DNA of 31,195 nt from a virus, in IMG/VR virus record IMGVR_UViG_3300037493_000370, positions 1-31,195 of that record; one strand, 5' to 3'. The notes beneath the pieces were generated by a model. That model saw only the letters and a program-made list of their open reading frames with translations. It did not search any database and was not told where the DNA came from. The translations under genes were made by a program, and so were the position numbers. Shown here piece after piece: positions 8,332-17,019 of this stretch (positions within the stretch are counted from its first letter, which is position 1; the number at the start of each line of letters is the position of its first letter).

Positions 8332-9810
8332 ATGTCAAACATGGTTAACGCCCTTACGGGTACAAATTACGGGACAATTAAACCGTCTCAAAGACAGCAA
8401 GCATTAGAAACTAACTATTTAAACTTTACTAATGGTACTAATGACTTTGCTCAACAATATTTACCAGAAATCTACGAAGCTGAAGTAGAACGTTACGGTA
8501 ATAGAACTTTATCTGGATTCTTAAGAATGGTTGGTGCTGAGATGCCAATGTCTTCTGACCAGGTTATTTGGTCTGAACAAAACAGATTACACATTGCTTA
8601 TACAGGTGTTACTTGTGCTACAGCATCTACTTTAACATTCCCTGTATCTGCTACTGCTAGTGTTAGTGGATCTTATGTAAGTAATGTAATTTCTATTGGA
8701 CAAACTTTAGTAGTTATGAGTCCTTCTACAGGAAAAGAACTTAAAGTTTATGTTACAAACTCTACTACTACAGCTACGAGTTCATCTTCTGGTACAGCTA
8801 CAATTACTTGTATCCCTTATACTCAATTAGATTTGACTACTGGTGCAGGTAACGTTGTAAACTTTGCATCAGCAACAGATCTTAAAATCTTTGTTTATGG
8901 ATCTGAATTTAAGAAAGGTACTACAGACGCTTCAATTAACTCTGTTACTCCTTCTTTTACTCAATACAATAATTCTCCTATTATCATTAAAGAAAAATAT
9001 CAAATCTCTGGATCTGATACTGCTCAAATTGGATGGGTTGAAGTTGCTACTGAGGATGGAACAGGTGGTTTCTTATGGTACTTAAAAGCTGAATCTGAAA
9101 CAAGATTACGTTTTGAGGATTATTTAGAGATGGCTGTAGTTGAAGGTGAATTAGTAAATAGTTCATCAACTGGATTAACTGCATTAAACTTAAAAGGTAC
9201 TGAAGGTCTTTTTGCAGCTGTTAAAAGTAGAGGTAATATTGTTAATAACTTTACTGCTGCTTCTGGGTTAAGTGATTTTGATTCTATCTTAAAAGGATTA
9301 GATACTCAGGGAGCTATCGAAGAAAACATGTTCTTCTTGAACAGAGCTACTTCATTAGATTTTGATGATATGTTAGCTTCTTTATCTTCTGGCGCAGCTG
9401 GTGGTGTTGCTTACGGATTATTTGAAAATTCTGAGCAAATGGCTTTAAATTTAGGTTTCTCTGGTTTCAGAAGAGGATCTTACGATTTCTACAAAACTGA
9501 CTGGAAATACTTAAATGACGCTTCTACTCGTGGAGGTATGGCTAATACATCTATTGATGGTATCCTTGTTCCAGCTGGTACAAGCACAGTTTACGATCAA
9601 CAATTAGGAACTAACATCCGTCGTCCATTCTTACACGTTCGTTATAGAGCTAACCAAGCTGATGACAGACGTATGAAAAACTGGATCACTGGATCTGTTG
9701 GAGGAGCTTACACGTCTGACTTAGATGCAATGCAAGTTCACTTCTTATCAGAAAGATGTTTAGTGACTCAAGGAGCTAATAACTTCGTATTATTTACAGC
9801 TTCTGTATAA
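8332..9810 (+). CDS. major capsid protein
   Basis: This 492-aa protein follows the scaffold-like gene. Residues 44-90 include L-P-E-I-Y-E-A-E-V, R-M-V-G-A-E-M-P and D-Q-V-I-W-S-E-Q-N-R-L-H, which I recognise as the style of crAss-like and related Bacteroidota podovirus major capsid proteins (HK97 fold). Residues about 92-190 are a Ser/Thr/Ala/Val-rich beta segment and probably form a surface insertion domain. The C-terminal half has mixed helices and strands ending in F-V-L-F-T-A-S-V. Codon choice differs from its neighbours (more GCT, TCT, GGT, TTC, AAC, CGT), as expected for the most highly expressed gene. A strong hairpin lies just downstream. The protein forms the icosahedral shell. Confidence 0.9.
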   Translation: MSNMVNALTGTNYGTIKPSQRQQALETNYLNFTNGTNDFAQQYLPEIYEAEVERYGNRTLSGFLRMVGAEMPMSSDQVIWSEQNRLHIAYTGVTCATASTLTFPVSATASVSGSYVSNVISIGQTLVVMSPSTGKELKVYVTNSTTTATSSSSGTATITCIPYTQLDLTTGAGNVVNFASATDLKIFVYGSEFKKGTTDASINSVTPSFTQYNNSPIIIKEKYQISGSDTAQIGWVEVATEDGTGGFLWYLKAESETRLRFEDYLEMAVVEGELVNSSSTGLTALNLKGTEGLFAAVKSRGNIVNNFTAASGLSDFDSILKGLDTQGAIEENMFFLNRATSLDFDDMLASLSSGAAGGVAYGLFENSEQMALNLGFSGFRRGSYDFYKTDWKYLNDASTRGGMANTSIDGILVPAGTSTVYDQQLGTNIRRPFLHVRYRANQADDRRMKNWITGSVGGAYTSDLDAMQVHFLSERCLVTQGANNFVLFTASV

Positions 9811-9821
9811 TAACTAAGTAG

Positions 9822-9854
9822 TAATTGCCCCTGTTGAATTGACAGGGGTAGTTA
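9822..9854 (+). terminator. strong hairpin after the capsid gene
   Basis: An inverted repeat pairs 9822-9835 with 9841-9854. The core is cccctgt/acagggg (9828-9834 with 9842-9848), extended outward by six more pairs, two of them G-T wobbles, around a five-base loop. There is no clean T-tract after it (the sequence continues ttacccttataaaaaa), so it may be a leaky terminator, a processing site or a 3' stabiliser of capsid mRNA. A competing five-pair hairpin, gggta/taccc (9846-9850 with 9856-9860), uses the same right arm. Confidence 0.6.
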
Positions 9855-9891
9855 TTACCCTTATAAAAAAATTATTAAATTATATCATATT

Positions 9892-10749
9892 ATGGCAACA
9901 AAACAAATAGCGAAAGCAAAAGAAGAAGTATTAATAGAAGAAACTGTTGATACTCAAGATTATATTGAAACGGTTGAAAAACCTAAAAGCATAAAGGAGG
10001 TTCCTTCTAAACCACAATGGGAAATTAAAGACAGAACTTATATTTTAAGTGAGAGCCATTCCCCATTGACATATACATTACAAGGAAAACATACTCTTAG
10101 ATATCCATTACTTTGGTTTGACAAAGAAAGAGGAATGCAAGAAGAATTAAGATATGCAACTAATCAAAACTCACCTTTAGTAAGCGAACAAAAAGGGCAG
10201 GTTACATTAGGGCATATTATATTTGAGAATGGAGTATTGAATGTTCCTAAAGAAAAACAAAACCTACAAAAATTATTATCAATTTATCACCCAGGTTTAA
10301 ATATTAAGTATACTGAATTTGATCCAACAGGAGAAGCTGAAGATGATTTAGATTACTTAGAAGTTGAAGTGCAAGCATTAAACGCAGCATTTGATATGGA
10401 TATTGACATGGCTGAAGCAATTGTAAGAGTAGAAGTAGGTTCTAGAGTGAATAAGATGAGTTCTAAGGAAATAAAACGAGACTTATTACTATTCGCTAAG
10501 AATAATCCTTATTTGTTCTTAGAATTGGCTAATGACGATAATGTGCATTTGCGTAATATTGCAATTAGAGCAACAGAACAACATATTATAAAACTATCAC
10601 CAGATAATAGAACATTTTTATGGGGTGAGAATGATAGAAAATTAATGACCGTACCTTTTGACGAGAATCCGTATTCAGCAATGGCCGCGTTTTTCAAAAC
10701 AGATGAAGGTATTGCGATTTTAAGGTCTATAGAGAAAAAACTTAAATAA
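9892..10749 (+). CDS. head-associated protein of unknown function
   Basis: This 285-aa protein sits between the capsid gene and the neck genes. The N-terminal ~40 residues are charged and probably flexible (many K, E, V, T). From residue 43 a folded domain begins with W-E-I-K-D-R-T-Y; later come L-R-Y-A-T-N-Q-N-S-P, E-K-Q-N-L-Q-K-L-L-S-I-Y-H-P, a helical acidic part, S-S-K-E-I-K-R-D-L-L-L-F-A-K-N-N-P, and V-P-F-D-E-N-P-Y-S-A-M-A-A-F-F near the end. I have no family name for it. Position suggests an auxiliary capsid, portal-vertex or head-completion protein. It is flanked on both sides by hairpins (9822-9854, 10767-10804), so its mRNA level may be set separately from that of its neighbours. 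Confidence 0.75.
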   Translation: MATKQIAKAKEEVLIEETVDTQDYIETVEKPKSIKEVPSKPQWEIKDRTYILSESHSPLTYTLQGKHTLRYPLLWFDKERGMQEELRYATNQNSPLVSEQKGQVTLGHIIFENGVLNVPKEKQNLQKLLSIYHPGLNIKYTEFDPTGEAEDDLDYLEVEVQALNAAFDMDIDMAEAIVRVEVGSRVNKMSSKEIKRDLLLFAKNNPYLFLELANDDNVHLRNIAIRATEQHIIKLSPDNRTFLWGENDRKLMTVPFDENPYSAMAAFFKTDEGIAILRSIEKKLK

Positions 10750-10766
10750 TACGTAATAATAATACT

Positions 10767-10804
10767 AAGGCGGTTATTGTACTTAAAACTGCAATAACCG
10801 CTTT
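10767..10804 (+). terminator. hairpin downstream of the 285-aa gene
   Basis: An inverted repeat pairs 10767-10779 (aaggcggttattg) with 10792-10804 (caataaccgcttt): ten perfect pairs, one G-T wobble and two A-T pairs, with a 12-base loop. It is followed by aatattataataaa rather than a long T-run, so termination efficiency is uncertain. The next gene starts 23 bases later, suggesting partial termination or RNA processing rather than a full transcriptional stop. Confidence 0.6.
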
Positions 10805-10826
10805 AATATTATAATAAATATAACAA

Positions 10827-11558
10827 ATGGCAGTAAGTGTAGATACAGTTTATAAAACCGTTTTATTAATACTTAATAAAGAGCAGAGAGGTTACTTAAC
10901 CCCTGATGAATTTAATAAAACAGCCGCTCAAGTTCAACTTGAAATATTTAATGAATATTTTGAAGATTTGAACCAGCAAATTAGAGTACCTGGTAATGAC
11001 AGTGAATATAGTGATCGTATAAAAAATTTAGAAGAAAAGATAGCTGTATTCCAATCAGAAGCTCCATGTACATATTCTAGCGGTGAGTTTCTTATAGCAA
11101 TCCCAGGCGCAACACCACAGCCGCAACTTTATAAATTAGGGACTGTAATTTACAAAGATGAAAAAGAAGTCCAATATGTTCAACCAAATGAATTATTGGA
11201 ACTTAATTTATCGCCATTAACCAAACCATCAACATATTGGCCAGTGTACACATTAAAAGGCGTTGATGCCAATAAAAATTCTATAATAAAAGTATATCCT
11301 ACTTCAATAGACTCCGGCATTTCGTGTACTTACTTAAGGAAACCATTTAATCCTATATGGGATTTTAGTGTAACTGCTCCTAATTTCCAATATGTATTTA
11401 ATTCTCTTACTTCCACTAACTTTGATTTACATCCAACAGAGCAAACTAATTTAATAATTAGAATATTAGCATACTCTGGGGTAATTGTAAGGGATCCTCA
11501 AATTGTTCAAGTTGCTTCACAACAAATACAAGCTGAAAATATTAATTCAAAAAGCTAA
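10827..11558 (+). CDS. putative neck/head-completion protein
   Basis: The 243-aa product starts with a helical segment (V-D-T-V-Y-K-T-V-L-L-I-L-N-K-E-Q-R-G-Y-L-T-P-D-E-F-N) followed by Q-V-Q-L-E-I-F-N-E-Y-F. This N-terminal pattern is one I associate with small neck or ring proteins of Bacteroidota and marine podoviruses. A beta-rich middle includes S-G-E-F-L-I-A-I-P and S-I-D-S-G-I-S-C-T-Y-L-R-K-P. The C-terminal helix is N-L-I-I-R-I-L-A-Y-S-G-V-I-V. The last feature recalls adaptor proteins that dock on the portal. The next gene begins six bases after this stop, so the two are probably co-translated and placed side by side in the neck. Exact ring position is not determinable from sequence alone. 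Confidence 0.65.
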   Translation: MAVSVDTVYKTVLLILNKEQRGYLTPDEFNKTAAQVQLEIFNEYFEDLNQQIRVPGNDSEYSDRIKNLEEKIAVFQSEAPCTYSSGEFLIAIPGATPQPQLYKLGTVIYKDEKEVQYVQPNELLELNLSPLTKPSTYWPVYTLKGVDANKNSIIKVYPTSIDSGISCTYLRKPFNPIWDFSVTAPNFQYVFNSLTSTNFDLHPTEQTNLIIRILAYSGVIVRDPQIVQVASQQIQAENINSKS

Positions 11559-11564
11559 TAAAAT

Positions 11565-12788
11565 ATGCCAACACCTAATAACGGTTTAATTACCGAAACA
11601 AATAGACAATACTACGAAGGAGCACAAGGGTTTATAGCAAGTGGAGGTGATTTTTACCCAACTACGTTTAACACAGACTTAATTTTAGGTAGTTATAATC
11701 CGGCTGACCCAGAATACGCTTTAAATAATTTTAAACTTTATACAAGTAGCACGGGAGCGCCAAGTACATTTACTGAATATACAGGTATATATGACAATAC
11801 TAGCGGACCAAATGTAAATACATTGTATATACCTAGCTTATCCGTTGGTACTTATGTTGTTGTTCAATTAAAAACATTAAGTGGTGGTAATTATGGTAGT
11901 CAAAATGCATATGGAACTACCGTTGAAAATAATTATGGGGGTTATTCATATACATCTTTAAATGATATTATCAATAATTTTATGGCTGCTTATGTTGGAA
12001 CAGGCAAATTAATTGGTAATGTAAAAAGAACAGATGTAATATTCCATGCTAAACGTGGATTACAAGAATTTAGTTATGATACTTTAAAAAGTATTAAGTC
12101 CCAAGAATTATCAATCCCACCAAGCCTAAGCGTTGTATTACCTCAAGATTATGTAAACTATGTTAGAATGTCTTGGATAGACGGTAACGGCGTAAAACAC
12201 ATTATATATCCATCAAACAATATAACTATAGCTCCATATGAAAATCCAATACAGGATAATTTAGGAATACCTATACAAGATAATTTTGGTGAAAATATAG
12301 AGGGTGAATCAATAACAGAAAAAAGATGGAAAGATAATGACTTTTGGATGTATGTTGAAGAATTACAAAACTATTATATTGGTGACGGTTACTATGATGG
12401 CTTTTGGGGTAATACCTATTATGGCCGCCAATATGGATTAGATCCTCAATATGCAAATGTTAATGGATACTTTACCATGAATGAACGAGAAGGTAAAATA
12501 TCTTTTAGTAGTAATTTAGTTAATAAATTAATTGTATTAGAATATATATCAGATGGATTAGCATACGATTTAGATTCTAGAGTGCCAAAAATGGCTGAGG
12601 AAGCAATGTATGCCTATATATTACATGCTATCCTTTCAACTCGAATTAATCAACCAGAATATGTTGTTAATAGATTAAAGCAAGAAAAAAATGCTAAACT
12701 AAGAAATGCCAAAATTAGATTATCAAATATAAAACTAGAAGAGTTTACTCAAGTATTAAGAGGTCAATCTAAATGGATTAAACATTAA
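11565..12788 (+). CDS. P22 gp4/T7 gp11-like head-tail connector (putative)
   Basis: This is a 407-aa protein. The N-terminal ~130 residues are a Gly/Thr/Tyr-rich beta extension. From about 133, N-D-I-I-N-N-F-M begins a helical core with D-V-I-F-H-A-K-R-G-L-Q-E-F-S-Y-D, then strands V-V-L-P-Q-D-Y-V-N-Y-V-R-M-S-W (about 188-203). This layout (helix with an A-R-x-L-x-E-L pattern, then y-x-L-P-x-D) is typical of gp4-like tail accessory or tubular adaptor proteins that seal the portal. The final ~70 residues (E-E-A-M-Y-A-Y-I-L-H-A-I-L-S then basic helices) match the second half of the same fold. Residues 275-305 are a Tyr/Gly-rich insertion. The gene order portal, capsid, adaptor, hub supports the call. 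Confidence 0.65.
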   Translation: MPTPNNGLITETNRQYYEGAQGFIASGGDFYPTTFNTDLILGSYNPADPEYALNNFKLYTSSTGAPSTFTEYTGIYDNTSGPNVNTLYIPSLSVGTYVVVQLKTLSGGNYGSQNAYGTTVENNYGGYSYTSLNDIINNFMAAYVGTGKLIGNVKRTDVIFHAKRGLQEFSYDTLKSIKSQELSIPPSLSVVLPQDYVNYVRMSWIDGNGVKHIIYPSNNITIAPYENPIQDNLGIPIQDNFGENIEGESITEKRWKDNDFWMYVEELQNYYIGDGYYDGFWGNTYYGRQYGLDPQYANVNGYFTMNEREGKISFSSNLVNKLIVLEYISDGLAYDLDSRVPKMAEEAMYAYILHAILSTRINQPEYVVNRLKQEKNAKLRNAKIRLSNIKLEEFTQVLRGQSKWIKH

Positions 12789-12793
12789 TAAAA

Positions 12794-15700
12794 ATGGCTG
12801 AAATAAAAAATAGTTTTTTATTATCTAAAATGAATAAAGATTTAGATGATAGACTTATACCTAATGGTGAATACCGAGATGCTCTCAACGTATCTATTGG
12901 TAAATCAGAAAATAACGATATTGGAACATTACAGAATATATTAGGCAACAGTATAGTAGGAGGTGAAAATACTATTATAGGTTTGGAATGTATAGGATAT
13001 TATATGGATAACACCAATAATAGAATATATCAATTCTTAACAAATGCTGGGGATAATGATCCAGATCCTGTGTATCATCAAATAACCGTATATGATTTTT
13101 CAACAAATGAATATACTGTATTAGTAGAAGGAGCATTTTTAAATTTTTCAAAATCCTTTCAAATTACAGGAGTCAATTTACTTGAAAATTTATTATATTG
13201 GACAGATTATAATAATCAACCTAGAAAAATAAATATACAATCTGCATTAAATGCACCGGCATATAGTGCAGCACCTTATTATACAAATGAAGACCATATA
13301 TCCGTTGCAAAATATGCGCCGGTAGAAGCAATGTCCATGTATAAAAAATTTGTTACGACCAATACAGCCGTTGTAACAACTTCACCTATCATACCAGTTG
13401 CAGACGCATCCGGTATAGTAGAAGGAATGACCTTATTAGCGGACTCGCCAACTCCTTATACAAGTAATGAATTTATTTTTGTAGAAAGTATTGTTGGAAC
13501 TAACGTGACCGTATCGGGACCTGTTACATTGCCTATTAATACAGAGTTAACATTTTTAATATCCACCATGACCAATGAGAGTGATGACCCCAATTGGCCT
13601 GGTGATCCTGCATATTTAAAACCTAGATATGTAAGGTTTAGTTACAGATTTAGATTAGACGATGGGGAATACACTTTAATGGCTCCCTTTACCCAAATAG
13701 CATTTATACCAAACCAAAAAGGTTATTTTATTAATGGAGATGAGACTGAGGCTTATACTAGTACTGTATTAAATTGGTTTGAAAATAATGTAAATAATAT
13801 ACAATTATTAGTTCCATTTCCAGATTTAACCACTAATGTAACGCAATCTTATAAAATACAAGCATTAGATATATTATATAAAGAATCTGATGCTCAAACA
13901 GTAAAGGTATTAGATACAATTTTAAGTGGGCAATTTGCTCAAAATACATTAGGTAATAGTAATATATATGCTTATGATTATCAATCAAAAAAGCCTTATA
14001 AGACATTGCCTCCAGACCAAATCACTAGAGTATATGATATAGTTCCTGTAAGAGCAAAAGCTCAAGAAACTATTAGTAATAGAATAGTATATGGTAATTT
14101 TATTAGCGGATACACAGCTCCAGCTTCACTTAATTATCAGGTATCTGTAAATCAAAAACAAGATTATTCATACAATTTTATAGAATACCCAAATCATACA
14201 GTAAAACAAAATAGAACCTATCAAGTTGGGTTTGTTTTAGCTGATAAATATGGAAGACAATCCTCTGTTATTTTATCTTCATTAGATACGAGTGCAACAG
14301 TAACAGCTAATGGAACTTACGGCGGATCCACAGTATATTCCCCGTATTATTCATATTCAGATATACCATCTATAAAAGATTGGTATGGTAATGCAATATC
14401 AGTATTGGTTAATAATCCAGTAGTCTCTTCATATAATCAAACGACTGGAGAGCCTGGTCTATATGCGGAATCAACATCAACAACTGGGTTTACATTAACC
14501 GGTACTACTACAATAACCGATACAACATATGACTTTGAAATTAGTGCTGGTACACCTCCTAATCAATATGAATATTTGAGAGGAGCTTATACAGATTACG
14601 TTAGGGTTGAGTCAATTACAGAAGTTTCTGCAGGAGTATACAATTCAGTTACTTCTGGAAGAGTAAATGATTTATATGCAAGAAATACGGATAATGATCC
14701 TGCTGATATTAAATATGTATATACTATAAATCCTTTAGGATGGTATTCATATAAAATAGTAGTTAGACAACAAGAGCAAGATTATTACAATGTATATCTA
14801 CCCGGGTTTTTGGATGGTTATCCAGCCGGTCAAACTTATGGCACGCAAGTAGTTTATGATCCTACATCAGGGAATGCAACCACGGTAAATGGTATTAATA
14901 CTACAACTTTCCCGACTACTGAATCAGGAATAGTAGCTCATACAGTTTTAATAAATGATAATATAAATAAAATACCAAGAGACTTAGTTGAAGTTGGACC
15001 TGACCAAAAGCTATATAGAAGTAGTGTGCAATTATTTGGTAGGGTAGAAAATACTATTGCTGCGGGTATTGCTGGAAATACACAATATTATCCTTCTAAA
15101 AAAGCAGATACGGCAATTGCAATTGCATCGGCATCGGAGTTAAGTTTTTTACCAGCAACGGTTGAAAATACATTAGGTTCTGCAACTTATAATTTCTATC
15201 AATTAGAGAGTGATCCATTGGTTGCTCGTATATCAACAGTTGATCATATTGGAGTTATAGGTGTACAAAACGTAAGTTCTGGTGGGCCAACCCCTACATT
15301 TTCTTCGGATCCAAATAACATGCTACCTTTTTTAAGCATTTATGAAACAAAACCAGACTATTCTTTATTAGATATATTTTGGGAAACCTCAACAAGTGGA
15401 TTGATATCTGATTTAAATACTGATGTACTTACTGGATCTGATGGTGCAAATGGTATAAGCGAAATAAATTGGAGTACATTTACAGAAGATTTAGATCCTA
15501 ATGATCCTACTGATAAATTTATAACAAATTATTTTTACCCTGTATCAAATACAGGTAACCCGGTAGACTCTACTAGTCCATCAATATCCGTTTTTAATGC
15601 GTCAAATCCTAGTAATCCAATAACAGGAGTTTTTGCATTAGAGAGTACATATGTACCCGGGCTTAATCCATATTGGAAATATAGAATATATGTGCAGCCT

Positions 15701-16990
15701 AATCAGTTTCAAGTATTTAGAAACGACGTAAATTTAACTAATTATACCTTTGTATTTTCTTTTATACAAGCCGGGCAAACCGCAACAACTTCATACAATC
15801 TAAATGCTAAATTAATAAACATTGCTCCAACTATAACAGATAGTGCGTTAAACCCAATATCTGGTCCAATCAATTTATATTTAACAAATCCTATAACAAC
15901 CGGAACAGCTATATATAGTTTATGGGGTAAAAATGGATCTAATCCAGGAGCGGGAGGGTTCCAATTTACAACTGACCTTAAATGGAGAATAAATAATACG
16001 GGTTCGACGGCAGGTTGGCAAAACTATTTTAATATAGTCACAACAGAGCCATTGAAACTTGGCGGTATATTTCAAACCGCTCCTTTAAATCCATTGCAAA
16101 CAGTAACATTAAATGTTGAATTACAAGACGCAATGAGTTCGTCTGGTGTTCCAGCAAATGGATCAGGGGTGTATGGATCTTTAGCCGATAATATAACTAT
16201 AAATATTCAATTAGCTACAACGCCTACGATTTGTGGAAGAACTTGGACAAGTCGTAATTATGATAGTACAACTTATAATGATGTTAATAGAACTCCAATA
16301 CCTCAAATAACTACCGCAACTGCTTGGGCTAATGCCACAACCGGTGCGTGGTGTTGGCCAAATTTTGACCCTAATTTAGGCGCAATATATGGTAAATTAT
16401 ATAATGGATATGCTATAAAAGGTATTTGGAATTCATCAAATCCAGGTGATAGAAAACAATTTGCACCAACCGGATGGAGAATACCATTTTATTTAGAAAG
16501 CTGTGTATTAAACTGTACTAACGGTACTCACATGAAATCACTTGTGCCAGCGCCAGGATCAGCAAATGGTTGGGAGGCTAATATTCACACAGGAGACAAC
16601 AGCACCGGGTTTTCGGCTTTACCAGCAGGATATATGGATCAAACCGGTACATGGATACAAAGTGGGTCTAATGGAAAAATTGCAATATTCCATATGGATT
16701 CACCAACAGGGCCAACTCCAGTTCAGGAGTCTTTTATGGTTCTTTATGGAAATCTTGATGCGGTTCAATTTGACTCTGAAAGTCAATTAAAATGGGGTCT
16801 TTCGGTAAGATTTATTGATAATTCTTCTGTTACTAGAACAGCTACAAGAACCTCGCCGGGAATTTGTACGCTTCAATATAACGATATGAATCATGGAAAT
16901 CCTCATTTTGACGTTATATCTCAAGGGCAAACTGAAACATTTACAGCCTGTTCTGCATGTACTATAATTAGCACCTGCACAATAACATAA
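12794..16990 (+). CDS. tail hub protein with C-terminal FISUMP (lectin-like) domain
   Basis: This is a 1398-aa beta-rich protein. The first 60 residues (D-L-D-D-R-L-I-P-N-G-E-Y-R-D-A-L-N-V, then G-T-L-Q-N-I-L-G-N) match the start of P22 gp10-like tail hub/stabilisation proteins of podoviruses. A long series of beta segments follows, probably propeller- or blade-like. Around 1008-1145 there is a cadherin/Ig-like segment (N-I-A-P-T-I-T-D, then D-L-K-W-R-I and V-T-L-N-V-E-L-Q-D). Residues about 1146-1340 carry the hallmarks of the Fibrobacter succinogenes major paralogous (FISUMP) domain: C-G-R-T-W, G-K-L-Y-N-G-Y-A (1200-1207), P-T-G-W-R-I-P (1225-1231) and S-T-G-F-S-A-L-P-A-G-Y (1270-1280). A Cys/Thr-rich tail ends it. 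Receptor or glycan binding at the tail tip is inferred. Confidence 0.78.
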   Translation: MAEIKNSFLLSKMNKDLDDRLIPNGEYRDALNVSIGKSENNDIGTLQNILGNSIVGGENTIIGLECIGYYMDNTNNRIYQFLTNAGDNDPDPVYHQITVYDFSTNEYTVLVEGAFLNFSKSFQITGVNLLENLLYWTDYNNQPRKINIQSALNAPAYSAAPYYTNEDHISVAKYAPVEAMSMYKKFVTTNTAVVTTSPIIPVADASGIVEGMTLLADSPTPYTSNEFIFVESIVGTNVTVSGPVTLPINTELTFLISTMTNESDDPNWPGDPAYLKPRYVRFSYRFRLDDGEYTLMAPFTQIAFIPNQKGYFINGDETEAYTSTVLNWFENNVNNIQLLVPFPDLTTNVTQSYKIQALDILYKESDAQTVKVLDTILSGQFAQNTLGNSNIYAYDYQSKKPYKTLPPDQITRVYDIVPVRAKAQETISNRIVYGNFISGYTAPASLNYQVSVNQKQDYSYNFIEYPNHTVKQNRTYQVGFVLADKYGRQSSVILSSLDTSATVTANGTYGGSTVYSPYYSYSDIPSIKDWYGNAISVLVNNPVVSSYNQTTGEPGLYAESTSTTGFTLTGTTTITDTTYDFEISAGTPPNQYEYLRGAYTDYVRVESITEVSAGVYNSVTSGRVNDLYARNTDNDPADIKYVYTINPLGWYSYKIVVRQQEQDYYNVYLPGFLDGYPAGQTYGTQVVYDPTSGNATTVNGINTTTFPTTESGIVAHTVLINDNINKIPRDLVEVGPDQKLYRSSVQLFGRVENTIAAGIAGNTQYYPSKKADTAIAIASASELSFLPATVENTLGSATYNFYQLESDPLVARISTVDHIGVIGVQNVSSGGPTPTFSSDPNNMLPFLSIYETKPDYSLLDIFWETSTSGLISDLNTDVLTGSDGANGISEINWSTFTEDLDPNDPTDKFITNYFYPVSNTGNPVDSTSPSISVFNASNPSNPITGVFALESTYVPGLNPYWKYRIYVQPNQFQVFRNDVNLTNYTFVFSFIQAGQTATTSYNLNAKLINIAPTITDSALNPISGPINLYLTNPITTGTAIYSLWGKNGSNPGAGGFQFTTDLKWRINNTGSTAGWQNYFNIVTTEPLKLGGIFQTAPLNPLQTVTLNVELQDAMSSSGVPANGSGVYGSLADNITINIQLATTPTICGRTWTSRNYDSTTYNDVNRTPIPQITTATAWANATTGAWCWPNFDPNLGAIYGKLYNGYAIKGIWNSSNPGDRKQFAPTGWRIPFYLESCVLNCTNGTHMKSLVPAPGSANGWEANIHTGDNSTGFSALPAGYMDQTGTWIQSGSNGKIAIFHMDSPTGPTPVQESFMVLYGNLDAVQFDSESQLKWGLSVRFIDNSSVTRTATRTSPGICTLQYNDMNHGNPHFDVISQGQTETFTACSACTIISTCTIT

Positions 16991-17019
16991 AAAACGAAAA
17001 AAACAAGTAATTATAATAT

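Noticed and set aside
16600-16990. Diversity-generating retroelement variable region
   Set aside because: The FISUMP domain is a possible target type, but no reverse transcriptase, template repeat or second copy of this sequence is in the window, so it is kept only as a hypothesis.
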